DNA of 64,000 bases from Atopsyche davidsoni (lineage: Eukaryota; Arthropoda; Insecta; Trichoptera; Hydrobiosidae). The number at the start of each line of letters is the position of its first letter. The first letter of the stretch is position 1. Below the pieces are notes generated by a model. That model saw only the letters and a list, made by a program, of their open reading frames with translations, was not told the DNA's origin and made no database searches. Shown one piece after another: positions 24,571-38,537 of this stretch. Both the position numbers and the translations under genes were made by a program. The stretch spans positions 7,875,501 through 7,939,500 of the forward strand of contig JAILWY010000014.1 of assembly GCA_022113835.1 (NCBI GenBank). Direction: 5' to 3'.

Positions 24571-24799
24571 GATTGGACAATCAGATGCGTATTTATTACC
24601 CATTACGGGTTTATTATATTATTACTAATATGATTAGGCACATTAGTTCATATATAGAAGATGATTTCAAAGAAACTCTCAGAAAAATATCATCGTGATT
24701 TGTGTGGGATCCCACACAAATCATGATGATATTTTTCTGAGAGTTTCTTTGAAATCATCTTCTATATATGAACTAATGTGCCTAATCATATTAGTAATA
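24571..24799. mobile_element. Near-perfect palindrome of the tRNA-core element
   Basis: Positions 24620-24709 and 24710-24799 are reverse complements with one difference in 90 (CATCGTGAT against CATCATGAT) and no spacer; the axis falls in GGGATCCC. The left arm matches the left half of the element at 8941, including the first part of its tRNA-like core up to GTGTGGGAT. The right arm is a mirror copy of that half, not the original right half. The outer flank 24571-24619 (ATCAGATGCGTATTTATTACC...) matches, inverted, 9218-9265. This is a half-element duplicated head to head. Confidence 0.75.
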
Positions 24800-27700
24800 T
24801 TATTTTTTTACAGAGAATTTCTGATAACAGATATTTTACAGGGAACAATTTTTGAATAGAATATAATATAACATAAAAAAATAAATGATAAGGAACTCGT
24901 AGGCCGAGAGTTGAACAGCCCTGCTTCGCAACATAAAAAGACGATTCGGGCATATTGAAGTAAGCTTGTCTTCATTTGCATGAAGTTTGACCCTGAAGGC
25001 CGCCACGCCCACGATACCGTTTTTTTTTTAATCTTCATGCTAATGCTAAAGATTTCTTTGATCCTCAGTCCGGGGATAGTTTAAATTTTATCAGAATATC
25101 CTGAGATGAACCAAAGAAATTGTTTCATGGTAAATAATCAGCGAGAAATTCCATACTTTCATAAAATAGACGCATTAAGGCAAAATTGTTTTAGAGCAAA
25201 AAGGATTACTTTGTTCGTCTGGCGCGTTAATGACACTCCCATTCAGTCAGCGTGAAATTAATATACAATTTATAAATGAAAACGGATTTTCATCGTTTTA
25301 TATTTTATAATAATTAATATTGCTCCCTTTTTGATTTCAAGGAATAGTTAAGTTCCCATAAATTTAACAAATATTTTATGTGAAAGTATTTTTTCATGTC
25401 TCAGCTTGTCTCTCAACATATATCATAAAAAAATATTGAATATTGATATGTTGCATGTGTGAAACTAAACAGCTTACAATTTGTTATAAGGCTGAATTGT
25501 AGAGGTTTATAATAACATTCCAGTACAGGATGTAACATCAAAAGGAAGTTACCTACCGGATATCGGCTAGAGCAGGCACAGGCAGTTTATCTGCAATATG
25601 CTGTCTGCGGACAGACTTCGTGGGATAGTCATTTCCGGCAAATGAGGTTTCCTGAAGTACTTTATGCAGCGTCAAATATAAGACCTTTTCTATAATTCAC
25701 TGTTAATCGACAATAAGTAATATTGTGACAGTATTTTGTCCAATTTTATACTAAAATATTCCTAACATTTCATGTACACATTACTGATCTTTTTCACGTA
25801 ATTCATTACAATTGGTTTGAAATCAATAAGTTAGAGTGGACTCCTGAGTTTCTTTGTTGGTTTGCAGTGATGTAACGAATTCTCGATAATAATAAGTATA
25901 AATATATTGTAGTAATTTTTTTGGTCAGGTTAGGTTGCTAGCTGAAAGCTGAAATATTGCCAAATTATAAATATTTGATGAATGAGGAGGTCTTTGAATA
26001 TAACCAATTTCATGTGTATTTGGTGATGTTGCAGCAATGCAATTGTCATTGTATTGCAAGCTTACCGCGGAGCACTCTGCGGTGAAATATTTGACACGTT
26101 GTAAATTATGTGCATGTCATTCTGCACAAGCATTCTGAATTCCCACTCCGTTTCGCTATCACATCGCATTTCAAATATTACATTAATTTTAAATACATTT
26201 TCATATACTACCACAGTTAATTTTCATAATTGAATAATATCAAATTATTCAGCAAAAAAACTTTTACTAGTTATTTTTAAAAAAATTTAATATCATTGAA
26301 TTTTTTAACAATAAAAAAGTATACAGTACAAAATACTTTTCCCTTTGACTTTCCTATTTTATTGAGTTTAACATTTGATTAATATATGACTTTATAATAG
26401 AAAATTCTAAACTATATCGCAAGTATTCATAAATAATTTCAAAAAAAAACAACTTTGAAGCATTGACATAAACCCTGATTTACAGGAATCCAAATTAAAC
26501 TAATAATATATTTTGTAATAAAATTTAAAAGTCTTTTTTAACGATTATGCAACAAGTTTAAGTCACCGAAATCATTAAAAAAAAAATTATAACTTTTCTT
26601 GCAAGCTTTCGGACTTTTACAAAAAATGTGTTCGTGGTACATTTCCAATAAAATTAAAAGGGGTGGTATGAGTGCCAAGGCTATCGAAGTTTTAAAAAAT
26701 AGCTTTGCCAGAATCGCCACTGCCAAAAACGAACAAACACTTAATCAAATTTTGTACCGGATTAAATTATTGAAAGAACTTATAAATATCGAATAATAAT
26801 ACTACAATATGTAAAATAAGTCAATATCAGTCATGATGTTTTTATAACAGGTATTGTCACTATATATTTATACATACATTTAGTTTCTATTAATATATTT
26901 ATAAGAAAAAAAAAACTAAAACAAAAAAACCAAAAATACAAATTGCATTTCAATTGATGAAATTTTTATTTTATTTAAAGCATTAGATTTAAACAAATTT
27001 TTCCAAAAAATCGAACATTTTTAGCTGATATTTGACTTATTAGCGTGTCTTTACTTTTCCATTGTGGTTTATGATATTTTTCAGAAACAAAAGTTTTTAG
27101 TGGTCAAAGCGAATGAAAAATAATGGTAAAATATACAAAATTTTTATGAGTTAACAGGATGAAGTAAAAAAATATTTTTTGTGGGAAACAACTATTAAGT
27201 CGTTGTTTTTACTTATATTGGAATAAAATTATTTTAGTTTCTTTAGTGTATACACCTGTCCTCAATTCGAACCATATTTTTTTTAATTCATCTTGTAAGG
27301 AAAACCTTGGGATGTTTGTATATTATTCAAACATTCGTGTTTCCATGACAACACTGTAATGACATGTCATAATAAAGAGACGATTGACACAATCAGCAAA
27401 GGAAGAGGGTGTACTCAAAGAAATCTCATTAAAATATGTACGGAAATACAGGGTGTTTCTAAATTGTGATATTAGTAATTTCCAACTGTACTCTAAATTA
27501 ATTATTTTTAGCTCATTAGTTTTTTACTAAAAGTAATTTGCGAGAAGTTTCCTGACCCAGATCAACCGAATGAGCAAAAACACCCCCTGACTGGAAATAA
27601 ATCGATAGGCGTTATTTCATAAAACGTTGGATCTTTATGACGGAGAAAACAGCTGACGAAAGCAGCTTGCCAAGTACTTTTTATAATTTTTAGTAAGTGG

Positions 27701-28469
27701 AATTACCATGAGTTGGAAACAATCAAGCGTGGTTTGGTAAATTAAGTTTCAAAAATATGTAAATAGCTAAAAACCTATAGAAGTCGTAAAGTAATAGAAG
27801 AATGTAAAAATTAAATAAATGAACTCACAAATCTTTATGTTGAAACAAATTTACTTTAGTTAGTTTGGTTTCGATAGCCGAAACGAGCAAAGTGGATGGT
27901 GTGATTGTGTGTAGACAAAAAAGTTCTTATTCGAAAAATATGATGAAAGTGTAAATATGAAATCATTAAGTTTAGAAATCTTTTTGGAAACAATGTCTAG
28001 TTTTAGTTTAGTTTAGACAACATAAAAGTAATTGAAACCAAAGCGAGTATATATTTATGTGTGTTTAAAAGAAGGCATTTATGATGTCTTAACAAAAATT
28101 TGATATTAATTAACGTATAAAATAGATATAGAAAATATATGTATGATGATGCTAAATTTAATTACAATTACTGTGAATTGAATTTATTGACAATCAAAAA
28201 CGTGAAACCAAACAAAAATAATTAAAACTGCCTATAATATTCAAAAAATAAATTACAGGGCTTCCTAATTTTTTTTTTTAAAACATAATATTGTACAATT
28301 ATGATATTGTAGGTGATTAGTAAAGGCAGATTGCTTTTTCAAATAAACAAAGTAATCTTTTTAAATGTTGTCAAGTACTATAAAATTTGTAAGGCATAAT
28401 ATACAATAAGTTCTATCACAAACAGCAGCCAAATTTGGTATGCGTCATTGGCAGTCAGTGTAACCTTAC
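24800..28469. other. AT-rich non-coding stretch
   Basis: No supported gene. A 65-codon plus frame at 26599-26796 (MQAFGLLQKM... ending LKELINIE) looks somewhat protein-like, being helical and lysine-rich. It has no recognisable family, splice signals or repeat boundaries. GC-richer patches near 25200-25260 and 26040-26170 are unexplained. Confidence 0.45.
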
Positions 28470-28870
28470 CTTGACGAATGCAAATGACGTGCGTTTGTCT
28501 ATTTCATTGTGTGAGCTCGAAGACTTTATAGCGAATACACCTCTGCGGGATTTTCGCTCACTCGGTCCGGCGACAAAGGCTTAAGATTCAGTGAATAAAT
28601 AAGTGTCCGGTGTGTTCGTCAAGTTAGCGTGGGATTAATGTACCTCACGTTTGGGGAAAGTTTCTCAAATTGACGAGCCATGACGAGGGTCTCTCCGCAG
28701 CTGGAGACTGAAGGACGGGACAAGATGGCGGCCGGCGACCCGCGGAGAATGCTAACTGATATTAACGCTCGGTTGTCACGACAGACGCAATAAACTCCAA
28801 TGAAATGCATTAAGGGCGGTCGTTGTACCCCTATCTTTGTGTTAGCTCGTCTCGCCACTAGTATATGCAT
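28470..28870. promoter_or_regulatory. CpG-rich island with YY1/Pho-type motif
   Basis: A GC- and CpG-rich block in AT-rich surroundings with a perfect AAGATGGCGGC at 28722-28732. AAGATGGCGGC is the established extended YY1 motif, and GCCAT is the core shared with the fly homologue Pho; such motifs often sit just downstream of transcription starts. The ATG in the motif opens only 22 codons (MAAGDPRR...). A minus-strand frame at 28619-28882 has no recognisable domain. It could be an isolated promoter, a regulatory element or a 5' UTR exon. Confidence 0.3.
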
Positions 28871-31800
28871 TGATGAAAACACACATAATACATTAATACG
28901 CTAAAAAAATATTGCAGAGCTTATACTGACGAATTTACAACCTTATATAAATATTTATTCATATGTATATATTTATATTGATATTATATAATAATTTACA
29001 AGGAATGCATTTTTTTTTTATAATTTAAGCATACATATGTCAACAAGTAAAAGGAGCTTTTGAGCATTGGGTTAATTTTATCAAAGCTTTAGTGCAGACT
29101 AGAATTCAGGTAGGTTTACCTGTTGAATTAAAATTGACCGCAGTTTCCTGTACAACCGCAGGCGTGCTAAAGTCAAAGCCTACATGCCTGTATATGTAGG
29201 GAAAATATTAAAATAAATATATGCAGTACTTTTAACGAACCAGAAATGAAGTAAAAAGCATTTTTTATTTAATAAAATATTAATAAGAAGTTCTTTGACA
29301 CATTCACATCTGAGGTACTCTGATTTGACTACAGTTTTTCAGAGATCTCATAAGTTTATTCAGCTTAACGAGTCTACTATAATTTACAAAACATAACGTT
29401 TGATCAAAACGATATATATATTTATAAAGATGTAAAAGAAAAATATATTATTCAGAAGTTTCAGTTTATCTTTGTGGCTCAAACACACATTAAATTACAT
29501 AAAGAAAAGAAAACAACAAATTTAATCAAGTTTTCATGAATTATACGCGTTAATTTTTTATAATATATATTTTGTTTTTTTCTTGAGAACAAAATATTTT
29601 AATGAGACTTCCTAGTTGAATATTTTAAGAGTTGAAAAAATCTTTTAAATTATTTATTATTAAGCGGTAGAATATGATAAATTATTAAACGCCACGTGAA
29701 GGCTGCGATTGAAGTTTTTTCCCTAATTGACACTGTGTGAGGCATAATTAAATTTCAACTCGCTCCCTTCTGTTCGCTGCTAGCCAATTCCACACAAAAA
29801 GCTTTAATCCTCAAAGATTTACAAGGCATTATACAATAAAATGAAATCGGATTTCATCGCGCAATTATATTTTCATTAATTTTTATCAAATATTCTAAAT
29901 AGCATTAACTTTTTACTGCTCCAACCTATACCATTATTTCACAGCTTTATTTTTTTTCTTACAGATGTTTTAGATGTGTGTCATATAAAGGAAACAAAAG
30001 TAGAAAAAAATAACCCTGCTTAAAAATCATTATTCTATACTAATACTCAATATTTTATTGTCAAGCAGTAAGTTTGGAACAATAATGTATTAACTCTATT
30101 TATATTAGTGTTTTGAAAAGATTTATCTTCTCAAAGTTGAAGTTATTCGTTTTGGTATTTCCCTGTTGTGGCACACTTGAGACCAACAATCGATTTTTAA
30201 CTGAATAGTCCAAAATTATTCTTGTTTGATTATTAAATTCAATTTGATTCACACAATAATCTAAAAATTGTGGATAAAATCATTTGGTTTTTTTCAGATT
30301 TATTTACGTATGATTTTAGTGTTTTTTTATTTAAAAAAAAAAGTCTGAATCGATTATCAACCAAGCCAAGAAATATAGTATACAATAATAAAAAAAAATT
30401 ATTATATAAGTCTTCTATGTAACACCATGTTCTTACAAACGGGAGATATATCACTGCTAGGCCAGGGTATTTCATTTCAGGGGATTTGAGTATTCCATCG
30501 TTAAATTAATGACTTCTCATGAACTGGTAATTTTTCCATCAACATGGCGGGTCTGATAGTTTATGTAATACATCAACTAATAACAAAATTTATTTTCATA
30601 TAACATTATACGCTCGTAAAAAATGAGTGTCGATTAATTATATTTTTTACAAGAAGGAATATACGAGTATATTAAGTACTTATGTTAAGAGTAGGAAATA
30701 TTTTATTTCCAACGCAGTAATAATATTTTAGAAAAAATATTCGTTTGTTATGGATAACACCGCGTTTATGTTTTTTTTTTTTTTAATTTTTAAACGTTTC
30801 AGTTCCAGTACCGAAACGTTGGAACATCAAAATAGAAAAAAGGCAAAAAGCCCACAAGAATGGTAATAAAATTTATTATACAAACGGTCGCCAAAACATG
30901 ATTATATTGGATCGTCAAAAAACTTGAAACATAAAAAATAAATAGGCTGTGTTAATCCAGCTTTTAGACAATTTTCATACGTTTAACTTTTTTTTCAACA
31001 AGTTTTATCAACGCAATCCCAAAAATAGGAAAATATTTCGTTGAAAGAAACGACGAACGTCACGCCATGACGTTGATAATAATAGCATATTAATTGTTTT
31101 TTTATTTGAAAAACACGACAAATTACATATCTATCAAATCCAATCTAAGCTTACGCATGTCATAAAGATTAATATATTTTTTTAATAAATAATTTTGTAC
31201 GCATTTTCTTGAGTTGTATTGAATTTATCTGGAGTTTTGTATACGCCGGAATTATCAGCGACAAGAAACTGAATTGGATATATAGTGTACGCTTAATTTT
31301 ACTAAGAAGTTACTATTCATATTGGTTAAAAAATCAGGTACACTGTAAATTAAAACATATGGGAAGTTCGTTTATCTTAGTAAAGAGTTACAGCATAAAT
31401 GGCAGAACGACCGCAAGAAATGCGTGCGCCCGGAGAGGTTCGCTAGATTACAAGGCCTGTCGCGGCTTATGGTTAAATTGTAACCACAACTTATATGAAA
31501 TTTTGAAAGAAGGCTTATATTATTACAAACAATATGTTTTAAGTATTTTTGATGAAGTAGCAATTTGAATATTACATTACAATAGTTCTCGCGTTTAAAT
31601 TATTCCAATGTGATTTCAGACCTAGATAAACTAACAAGAAGAGTTAAAGTACTTTATGAGGTATTGTGTCTGCTCGGTATTGTATTACGAGATTAACACC
31701 GGAATTAAACTAACTAATTGGAAACATCCACTCTAATGTGTATGTCTATTGGTTACTATCTAAAAAATATTTTCACCATTGAAGACACTAATAATATTTA

Positions 31801-34492
31801 AATAAATAATAACTACAATTCAAATAATGTATGTTGAAATCATATTTTGTTTCTTTTAAATTTAGGAGACTGTTAAAATATACATTTTTCGTGGAATTTT
31901 CTTTTTTATAAATTGATAGTATTTAAGAGGAAATCTTCGTATTGTTGTTGTCTAGTTAATATTTTAACATCTGACGTGTGTGAAAATTAGCTAAGTTTTT
32001 ATTTATTCTCAAAATTCATTAATAAAGCTGCTTCAAGCTCTCGGATTGAAAAGCGCTTAGCTGAGATTGTGTTGAGAATTCTTCGCGCCGTACTTCCTCA
32101 TTACCCTGGAAGCATGCTCAGCGTCCGGATTACTCCACGTGCGCGGAGATTACGAATTTTCCTCATCTAATATAGAGATCAGAAGTTTTCACTAGCTGGT
32201 GAGTAAAGTGCGTTCACCGTCTTCTTTATACGCCAACTTACTATTCTCATATTTCTTAAAATATCACATAATAATTTTTACGGGCAAAAGAAATCGAAGC
32301 TTTAATAATACTCTATAGCCACACTACTCTGTGAGTGTAGAAGGTCTTAGTAAAAAAAAAAACAAGTAGGCCAGCAGTGGAAAACTTTCAGATACAATTT
32401 CGTCTGTATTTGACTTGATACGATTTAATAAATAAAAGGAAATCACAGGTGGTTTTTCCACTTATTTTTCCAACAGCAAAACATTGATTACACGGCTTTG
32501 GTTTCTTTTGTATTACATAAATAACAAAAAAATGATTTTGTCGATATCTAAGTTCTTTTCATGTTAAGCTGTTATTAACAATCTTGTTAAAAGAATCCTT
32601 TGTTTCATAGATTCATTTTCATTTTCACGATTTTGTTTTCACACGTTACTAAATATTGAATCTATAACAAATTATTTCAATAATACTACCGTTACAGTGA
32701 AATGAACATTTCTTAACCCTATGTAAATACGATTGATTCCTCTTATTTAGATAGAAAATTTAATAAAGATATCAATGACCTTATTTTTTCAAAGTGATGA
32801 AAAATCGACACTTCAGGTCTAAATTTTACCTAAAATCATTACACATAAAATACAATATTTATTAATTTCATTGAATGTATTTCTTAGATAGACCGTTCAT
32901 TTTTTAGATGGTGATATTTTGATGTCATGGTTTATAAATTACTTACCTTTTAGGATGATGGTGCTGACTTTAATTTTAATATTTTGAACAGAACAAAGTG
33001 ACGTTTTAGCCATTTGAAATATTTAGCTGCACTACTATATATATTCATATAATATCTTTAGCATTATCACACATGTTATCAATATCAAAGATATATAAAA
33101 TATGCTTATGATTTTTAAACGGGCTTGTATCACCTATTATATATATTTTTTTATTATTTTATTTAATTGTGTTGAGCTTTTTCCTAGAAAATACCATTAC
33201 GTAAATTGAATAACTTTTCAAATTATTTTCCGTGCTAACGAGTTTTGTTTGGATTTGATCGTCGGCCAGAAGGTAGTTATATGACCGTCCGATATTCGTG
33301 AATTTTTTATACTTTTCTCTTTGAACCTCACCTACTCTTGTCAATTTTTTAATGGATTAATTTGGGTATTTATTATATAAATATAAATTATGTGCCCTAT
33401 TGTAAAGTTGAAATTGTAGCAACGGAATAAACGGGAATTCTTATCATCTAATAAATAATATTGATCGTAAAAATCTTTCTGTTGAAAAAGACTTGCTTTT
33501 AGACTGCCTTATATTCATAGATTTCTTTTTAAAACAAAAACGAAAAAATATTTTAAATGAAAATACCATTGAATATTTTAACGAAAATTCTTAGCTCATA
33601 TTGTTTGCGTTCGTTCCATAGGAATTATTTTATTAGTTTTAATATTATGCACTTCTCGTAGAATTTAATAAGACTCATCTTTTCTTATCATTTTTTTATC
33701 ATAGCATGAATATCGGATGCTGAAAGTACTTTATTTTATCGTAAAACTCTGGTTGATGCATTTATAAATATAAATTTTACAATCACAAACTAAGAGCTCA
33801 GTGAAACTTTACTTACGAGATAAATTTCAGCTTTGATAATAATGAGATTTTAAGCCGTGGCTTTATTCACTGTTCATATTAGCTGACAAAATTAAGATTA
33901 AAATATTTGTGACCTATAAATTGTAAAGGCTTCATATTTTATATAATTAATAATGCACTCTTATGCATTATTTTCGAAATAAAATTGAATATTCAATAAG
34001 TATTTTTTGAACATTTGCATATATATATAGTAAGTAGTTTAATTTTTCACCCGAGCCTTAAGCCAGGTTTTCTGAATTGAAAAAAAGCTACGTATTTTTT
34101 ATATTATTCCATCTCCAGTCTAAAAATAATAACCTTATCCAACAAAATAAAATTTCATCTCAAGTATTCCGTCATAAATACTAAGAAGCGATATGAAGTA
34201 ATCAACTTTCACCTGCGAAAAACAGAAAACTTATTTTTCGTTAATTGAGTACAAAAAAATTCAAGCAAAGAAATTTCCCAGTGAAAAGAGATAAAAGGTT
34301 ATAAATTATTTTATGACCTTTTTAGAGATAAAATGAAACGTATTTTATATAATCTTCCACTCTTTTATCACCCAATTAGTTCAGAAATCTTAAATACTCT
34401 TATGCTTAGTAAAATACGTAAATTTATAATTTTATCAAAAACCTATAATTTGTTTGATATTTTTAAGATAAAAATTACTTTATTATTTTTTG
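28871..34492. other. AT-rich non-coding stretch
   Basis: No supported gene. The longest frame (31209-31568, plus, 119 codons) is AT-rich apart from a short GC patch at 31390-31470, is overlapped by an antisense frame and has no recognised domain. Patches near 29690-29790 and 32040-32160 are GC-richer and could be conserved non-coding DNA. Confidence 0.5.
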
Positions 34493-34605
34493 TTGATGAC
34501 CGGTTTTTCATTGCTTGACATTTTCAAGCTTTGAAAAGTTTAAAAATGTCATCGTGGCAGGTTGGCGATACCGGTTACCCATAAATAGCGAAACGTGGAA
34601 AACTA
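34493..34605. repeat. Diverged fold-back element relative
   Basis: GATGACCGGT at the left, and GGTTGGCGATACCGGTTACC followed by CATAAATAGCGAAACGTGGA at the right, resemble the arm of the fold-back element at 5552-5776 (GTTGGCGAAACCGGCCACAAA...AACACGTTGAAAA). The arms here are short and eroded. Confidence 0.5.
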
Positions 34606-35892
34606 CAAAAAAAGTTTTATGAAAATAGGATATCATCAAGTACTTTCAGTTAAAAATATTTAATATATTTAATTTTCTTCAAAAATCAAAGGAAAGATCG
34701 GTTTCTTATTACATTTAACGTATTAATTAAAACTTGTACCGTATGGTCTTAATTTGGATAAGTTCTACAAAAATGTCCAATCACGAAACAAAGATTTACT
34801 CTTATTGTACAATAAAATTAAAGATACGTTGAAATATAGACCGCACAACTTTGAAATATTTTAAAACGATCTGAATATAAAAAAAATTCTTGAAACTGTA
34901 CGACACATATACTTTTGGTTTTAATTAACCTATAATGTAATTTCACTAGATAATGTATACGTCAATATCATAAAAGATGACATTGGTAAAAACTGGTATT
35001 AAGGAAATAGATTCTGTCGACGAATGATTCTGATTTTAATGGGTAAGTGAAAACTCATTATATTATTTCTGCGCGTTTTGTATTCAGACTCGATAAATCA
35101 ACACCTGATGGGAGGCTTCTTTAGATTTGCATTTGTTTCTTTCATATAACCTTGAGGAATAGACTTGGTTTTATATCAGCCAATACAAGTATTATATTTT
35201 GAATTCCTCCCTAATGACCTACCGGGGTGTAAAACATCCAGCGAAAATGAAATGTTCTCTGCGGAGGAAATAAAATATTACGCACGCAATTTCTCACACC
35301 CTAAAAATACAGCCCTCACCGACAAGATAGGGATGTAATATTCCAATGAGAACTGTTATTGCATATTTATAACAGCATTTTAATTTTCAAGGAGATCGAT
35401 TGCTCACTTTTTGTACGAAAAAAAAGTGTCGACGGATGTAATCGACTGATCCGATAAAATAATATTTTAAAATCGCGAGTTAAAACAGGATATTAAAATG
35501 AGCTTCCATTAAACATTTCACAAATAATTAATTTGTGCATTTTATAAAAAAAAAATCGTATAATGTGTTACTTACAAACTATATTATTTAATTAAAAAAA
35601 ACAATATTTTTTCTATAAACGTAAAAAATAATTTATTAGAATTAGGTACATGCAATTCATGACTTTACGGATTCGAGGATTTTATGATGAATATCAACAC
35701 TTGTATTCGTATTGCTTTTTAAAAAAAATTATAGAAAGTTACTGTTGAAGAGAGACACTGTCCAAATTATTTTGTTATTATTGAATGTATCTTTAAAACA
35801 GTTTTAGCATTTAATAAAATATACAAAAATATATCCTCACATATGCCTCATTTTATATTACAATTAATAACATATATTGTTTTCCTACAACG
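34606..35892. other. AT-rich non-coding stretch
   Basis: Nothing supported. A GC-richer patch at about 35215-35340 has no coding frame of note. Confidence 0.55.
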
Positions 35893-36351
35893 GTGTTACA
35901 AGTGAGGTGAAAGCTATGTGAAGTGTCTCTGATATTTTTGCGATGATAAAAGTGAGGTGAAAACTATGTGAAAGTATATCTGATATTTTTGCTGTCGTAC
36001 AAGTGAGTGAAAGCTATGTGAAATTGTCTCAGATATTTTTGCGAAGGTAAAAGTCAGGTGAGAGTTATGTGAAAGTATATCTGATATTTTTGCGGTCGTA
36101 CAAGTAAGTGAAAGCTATGTGAAAGTGTCTCTGATATTTTTGCGATGGTAAAAGTCAGGTGAGAGCTATGTGAAAGTATATCTGATATTTTTGCGGTCGT
36201 ACAAGTAAGTGAAAGCTATGTGAAAGTGTCTCTGATATTTTTGCGATGGTAAAAGTCAGGTGAGAGCTATGTGAAAGTATATCTGATATTTTTTCGGTCA
36301 TGCAAGTGAAGTGAAAGTTATGTGAAATTTTGCCTGATATTTTTGCGGGAG
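35893..36351 (+). repeat. Minisatellite with alternating ~50-bp monomers
   Basis: Nine tandem monomers of 50-51 bases alternate between two types. Type A has ACAAGTAAGTGAAAGC and AAAGTGTCTCTGATATT, then GCGATG. Type B has AAAGTCAGGTGAGAGC and AAAGTATATCTGATATT, then GCGGTC. The repeat unit is therefore an A-B dimer of about 101 bases. The two central dimers are virtually identical, while the outer monomers (first and ninth) are most diverged, as expected from unequal exchange within an array. Each monomer contains GCTATGTGAAA or a close variant. No protein is evident. Confidence 0.9.
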
Positions 36352-38343
36352 GACGATATTGAAACAGCGAAATATAAGCAAAATTAATTATATCGTTATA
36401 ATTTTCAAAATAATAATTCTTAAATCCAATGCATCCGATGAGGACTTCTGGAATATAGTTGACATAAACAAATTTCCATTCTTGAAAAGAGAAGCATACA
36501 AAATTATATTGTTTTTCAGTTATACATACTTGTGTGAACCATTGCTTTCATCAATGAATATGATTGAATAATGAATATGATAATGGCCCTAACTGATATT
36601 TTTCGTATTCTAACCTGTTTTTTTCAATTTCTTTTAGCTATAGAAGTAAATTTTAAAATTGCAATTAAAAATTATTATTCGTTGCATATTTGCCCAAATT
36701 CAACCCAATTACCAGAATTTTTATGTTATTATTTACACTACTTATTATTTATTTTACATAAAAATACAAACAGTTATTTTTAAAATTATATTTTTGGAAT
36801 TAAATATATGTATTATTGACTATGTCCAACTATAAATGCACATTGAAAAAATAAATGCCGACCGGCTTTCTTCTACACCGCAGTTTTTTATATTCTATAT
36901 TATTCAATTCTTTCTTAAAAAAGCCCCGGCAATTTAATCTGATTTTCTTTCTGCAGCAGGTTGCAAAACCAATAATAATAGCTCAGCTCAGCTCATTGGT
37001 TCAGCAAAAAGGTCACTTAACTCCTCTGGAGAGAGGCACCTGAAGAAGAATAAAAGCACATCGTTACCCTCTTCCTGAGATATGAAACTTTAAACTAGGG
37101 GCCGTCAATCATCATGCTTACCACTTAACCATTCAACTGGCGATAGTATATATTTTCTTTGTGTTGTTTATATTTAGAAGTTATGTACTTAGAAATATAA
37201 AAATAGAAACGCGGATTGTTTACCAGTCCGGATCATTGGTAGGGCTCGGCGACTAATTCCCTGTAATGGCTGGTGTCGGCGGGCTCAGGGTCGGACTGAG
37301 GCGTGCTTATGGTTTAATTAAGTATTTAAATTAGAATCTGCCTCTCTTCTACTTAATAAATTCAACGTTTTAATAAAGCCTTGAAAGGAAACAGATTTTT
37401 GTGTAAATATGAAAACGTGCTTTTTAATCGTTTGTTCCTTAAGAATAAACACTCAATTATTTTGTAAATATCGATAAAATAAGCGATAAGCAAAGTTGAT
37501 ATTTTATAATAAAATTTATTTTCTATTTGATTTGAACAATTGAAATGTTTTTGTCAAAAAGGTGATGCAATGTTTACGCTTATTTCTTGTGTGATTTTTA
37601 TTTAAAAATTGGAATTAATGTTACGGATTTATAATTGTACATTTAAAAAAAATTGAAAGTGTGCTATTTTGTACCAAATTGCCTGGTTTAATTATATTTT
37701 TACTGAAATTGAGAATAGTATCGATTGGGTGATTAAAGTGATAGCAGTTATGAAAAAAATTAATACCTTTTCCATTTAAAAATAGACATTTGAATAAGTC
37801 TACGATGAAATCGTATTACTTTAGCAATGGTATATAAAACTGGCTGTAAAACACATTGAACCGCACCCGAAAATGTCCAATACTTTTACTATTTCGACAC
37901 GTCAAACAACTGCACGCCGGCATTAAACATATAAAACCCGACAGAGAGAACACTCAAGTATATTAAAGACGCCTTCAAGCATATTCCAGAACATTCTTAT
38001 TGACACGGAGCAGAGCCGTGTTTTATAATATATGCCTCCCAATTCTAAAATGATTAATGTAAACACGTTTTTGTATTATATTTAACAAGTAACAAATTAT
38101 CGTAATAGCGTTTGAAAAACAGCTGATTGAAATATCAACAGTACGTGACATAATTTATTATGAATTACGTACAACATAAGTGAAGTCTTTTGGGCAGAAT
38201 AATTACGTACTTTTTAACAATTTGTCAATAAATCAAAACAAACACACACATTTATAATAATACTATATAAGTGTTATACAACCAATAGAACGGAATTCAC
38301 TATATATTGAGAAGTTTATCGTTGATTTGTGATGTCTTGAAAA
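36352..38343. other. AT-rich non-coding stretch
   Basis: Short AT-rich frames (36359-36571, 36571-36783, 36855-37043) follow the minisatellite but are not recognised. A GC-rich patch at 37228-37310 (TGGCTGGTGTCGGCGGGCTC) may be part of an old SINE; no B box was found. Confidence 0.5.
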
Positions 38344-38537
38344 CTATTGGTTATTTTTTATAAGATTACGTAAACGGTGCTTATTGGCCTTGAGAAGACC
38401 TTTTTTTACACCGCGGGGTGGATTCCTACACCATTTGATCAGACCACCAGACCAGAAGTCGACCTCTTGGCTCTTTGCTTTCAGCATTTTTCCGACTTGA
38501 AGCTCCTCAGTAACCACATTTACGTCTAGCAATATGT
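38344..38537 (-). CDS. Candidate terminal exon, small unknown protein
   Basis: On the minus strand a strong acceptor (ten T, G, six T, then AG at plus 38538-38539) opens an exon. Two bases are followed by 63 codons and a TAG at 38344-38346. The peptide begins ILLDVNVVTEELQVGK, contains EVDFWSGGLIKWC and ends RLRNLIKNNQ. Codon use and GC content look more coding-like than the surroundings. The phase (one base needed from the previous exon) fits the candidate first exon at 43170-43212 exactly, giving a 78-residue protein. It is not recognised as any family. No canonical AATAAA was seen close downstream. Confidence 0.35.

Noticed and set aside
26599..26796. Possible transposase fragment
   Set aside because: A helical, lysine-rich frame of 65 codons without catalytic residues, terminal repeats or a recognisable family.
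31209..31568. 119-codon plus frame
   Set aside because: AT-rich, unrecognised, overlapped by an antisense frame and without splice or promoter signals; consistent with chance.
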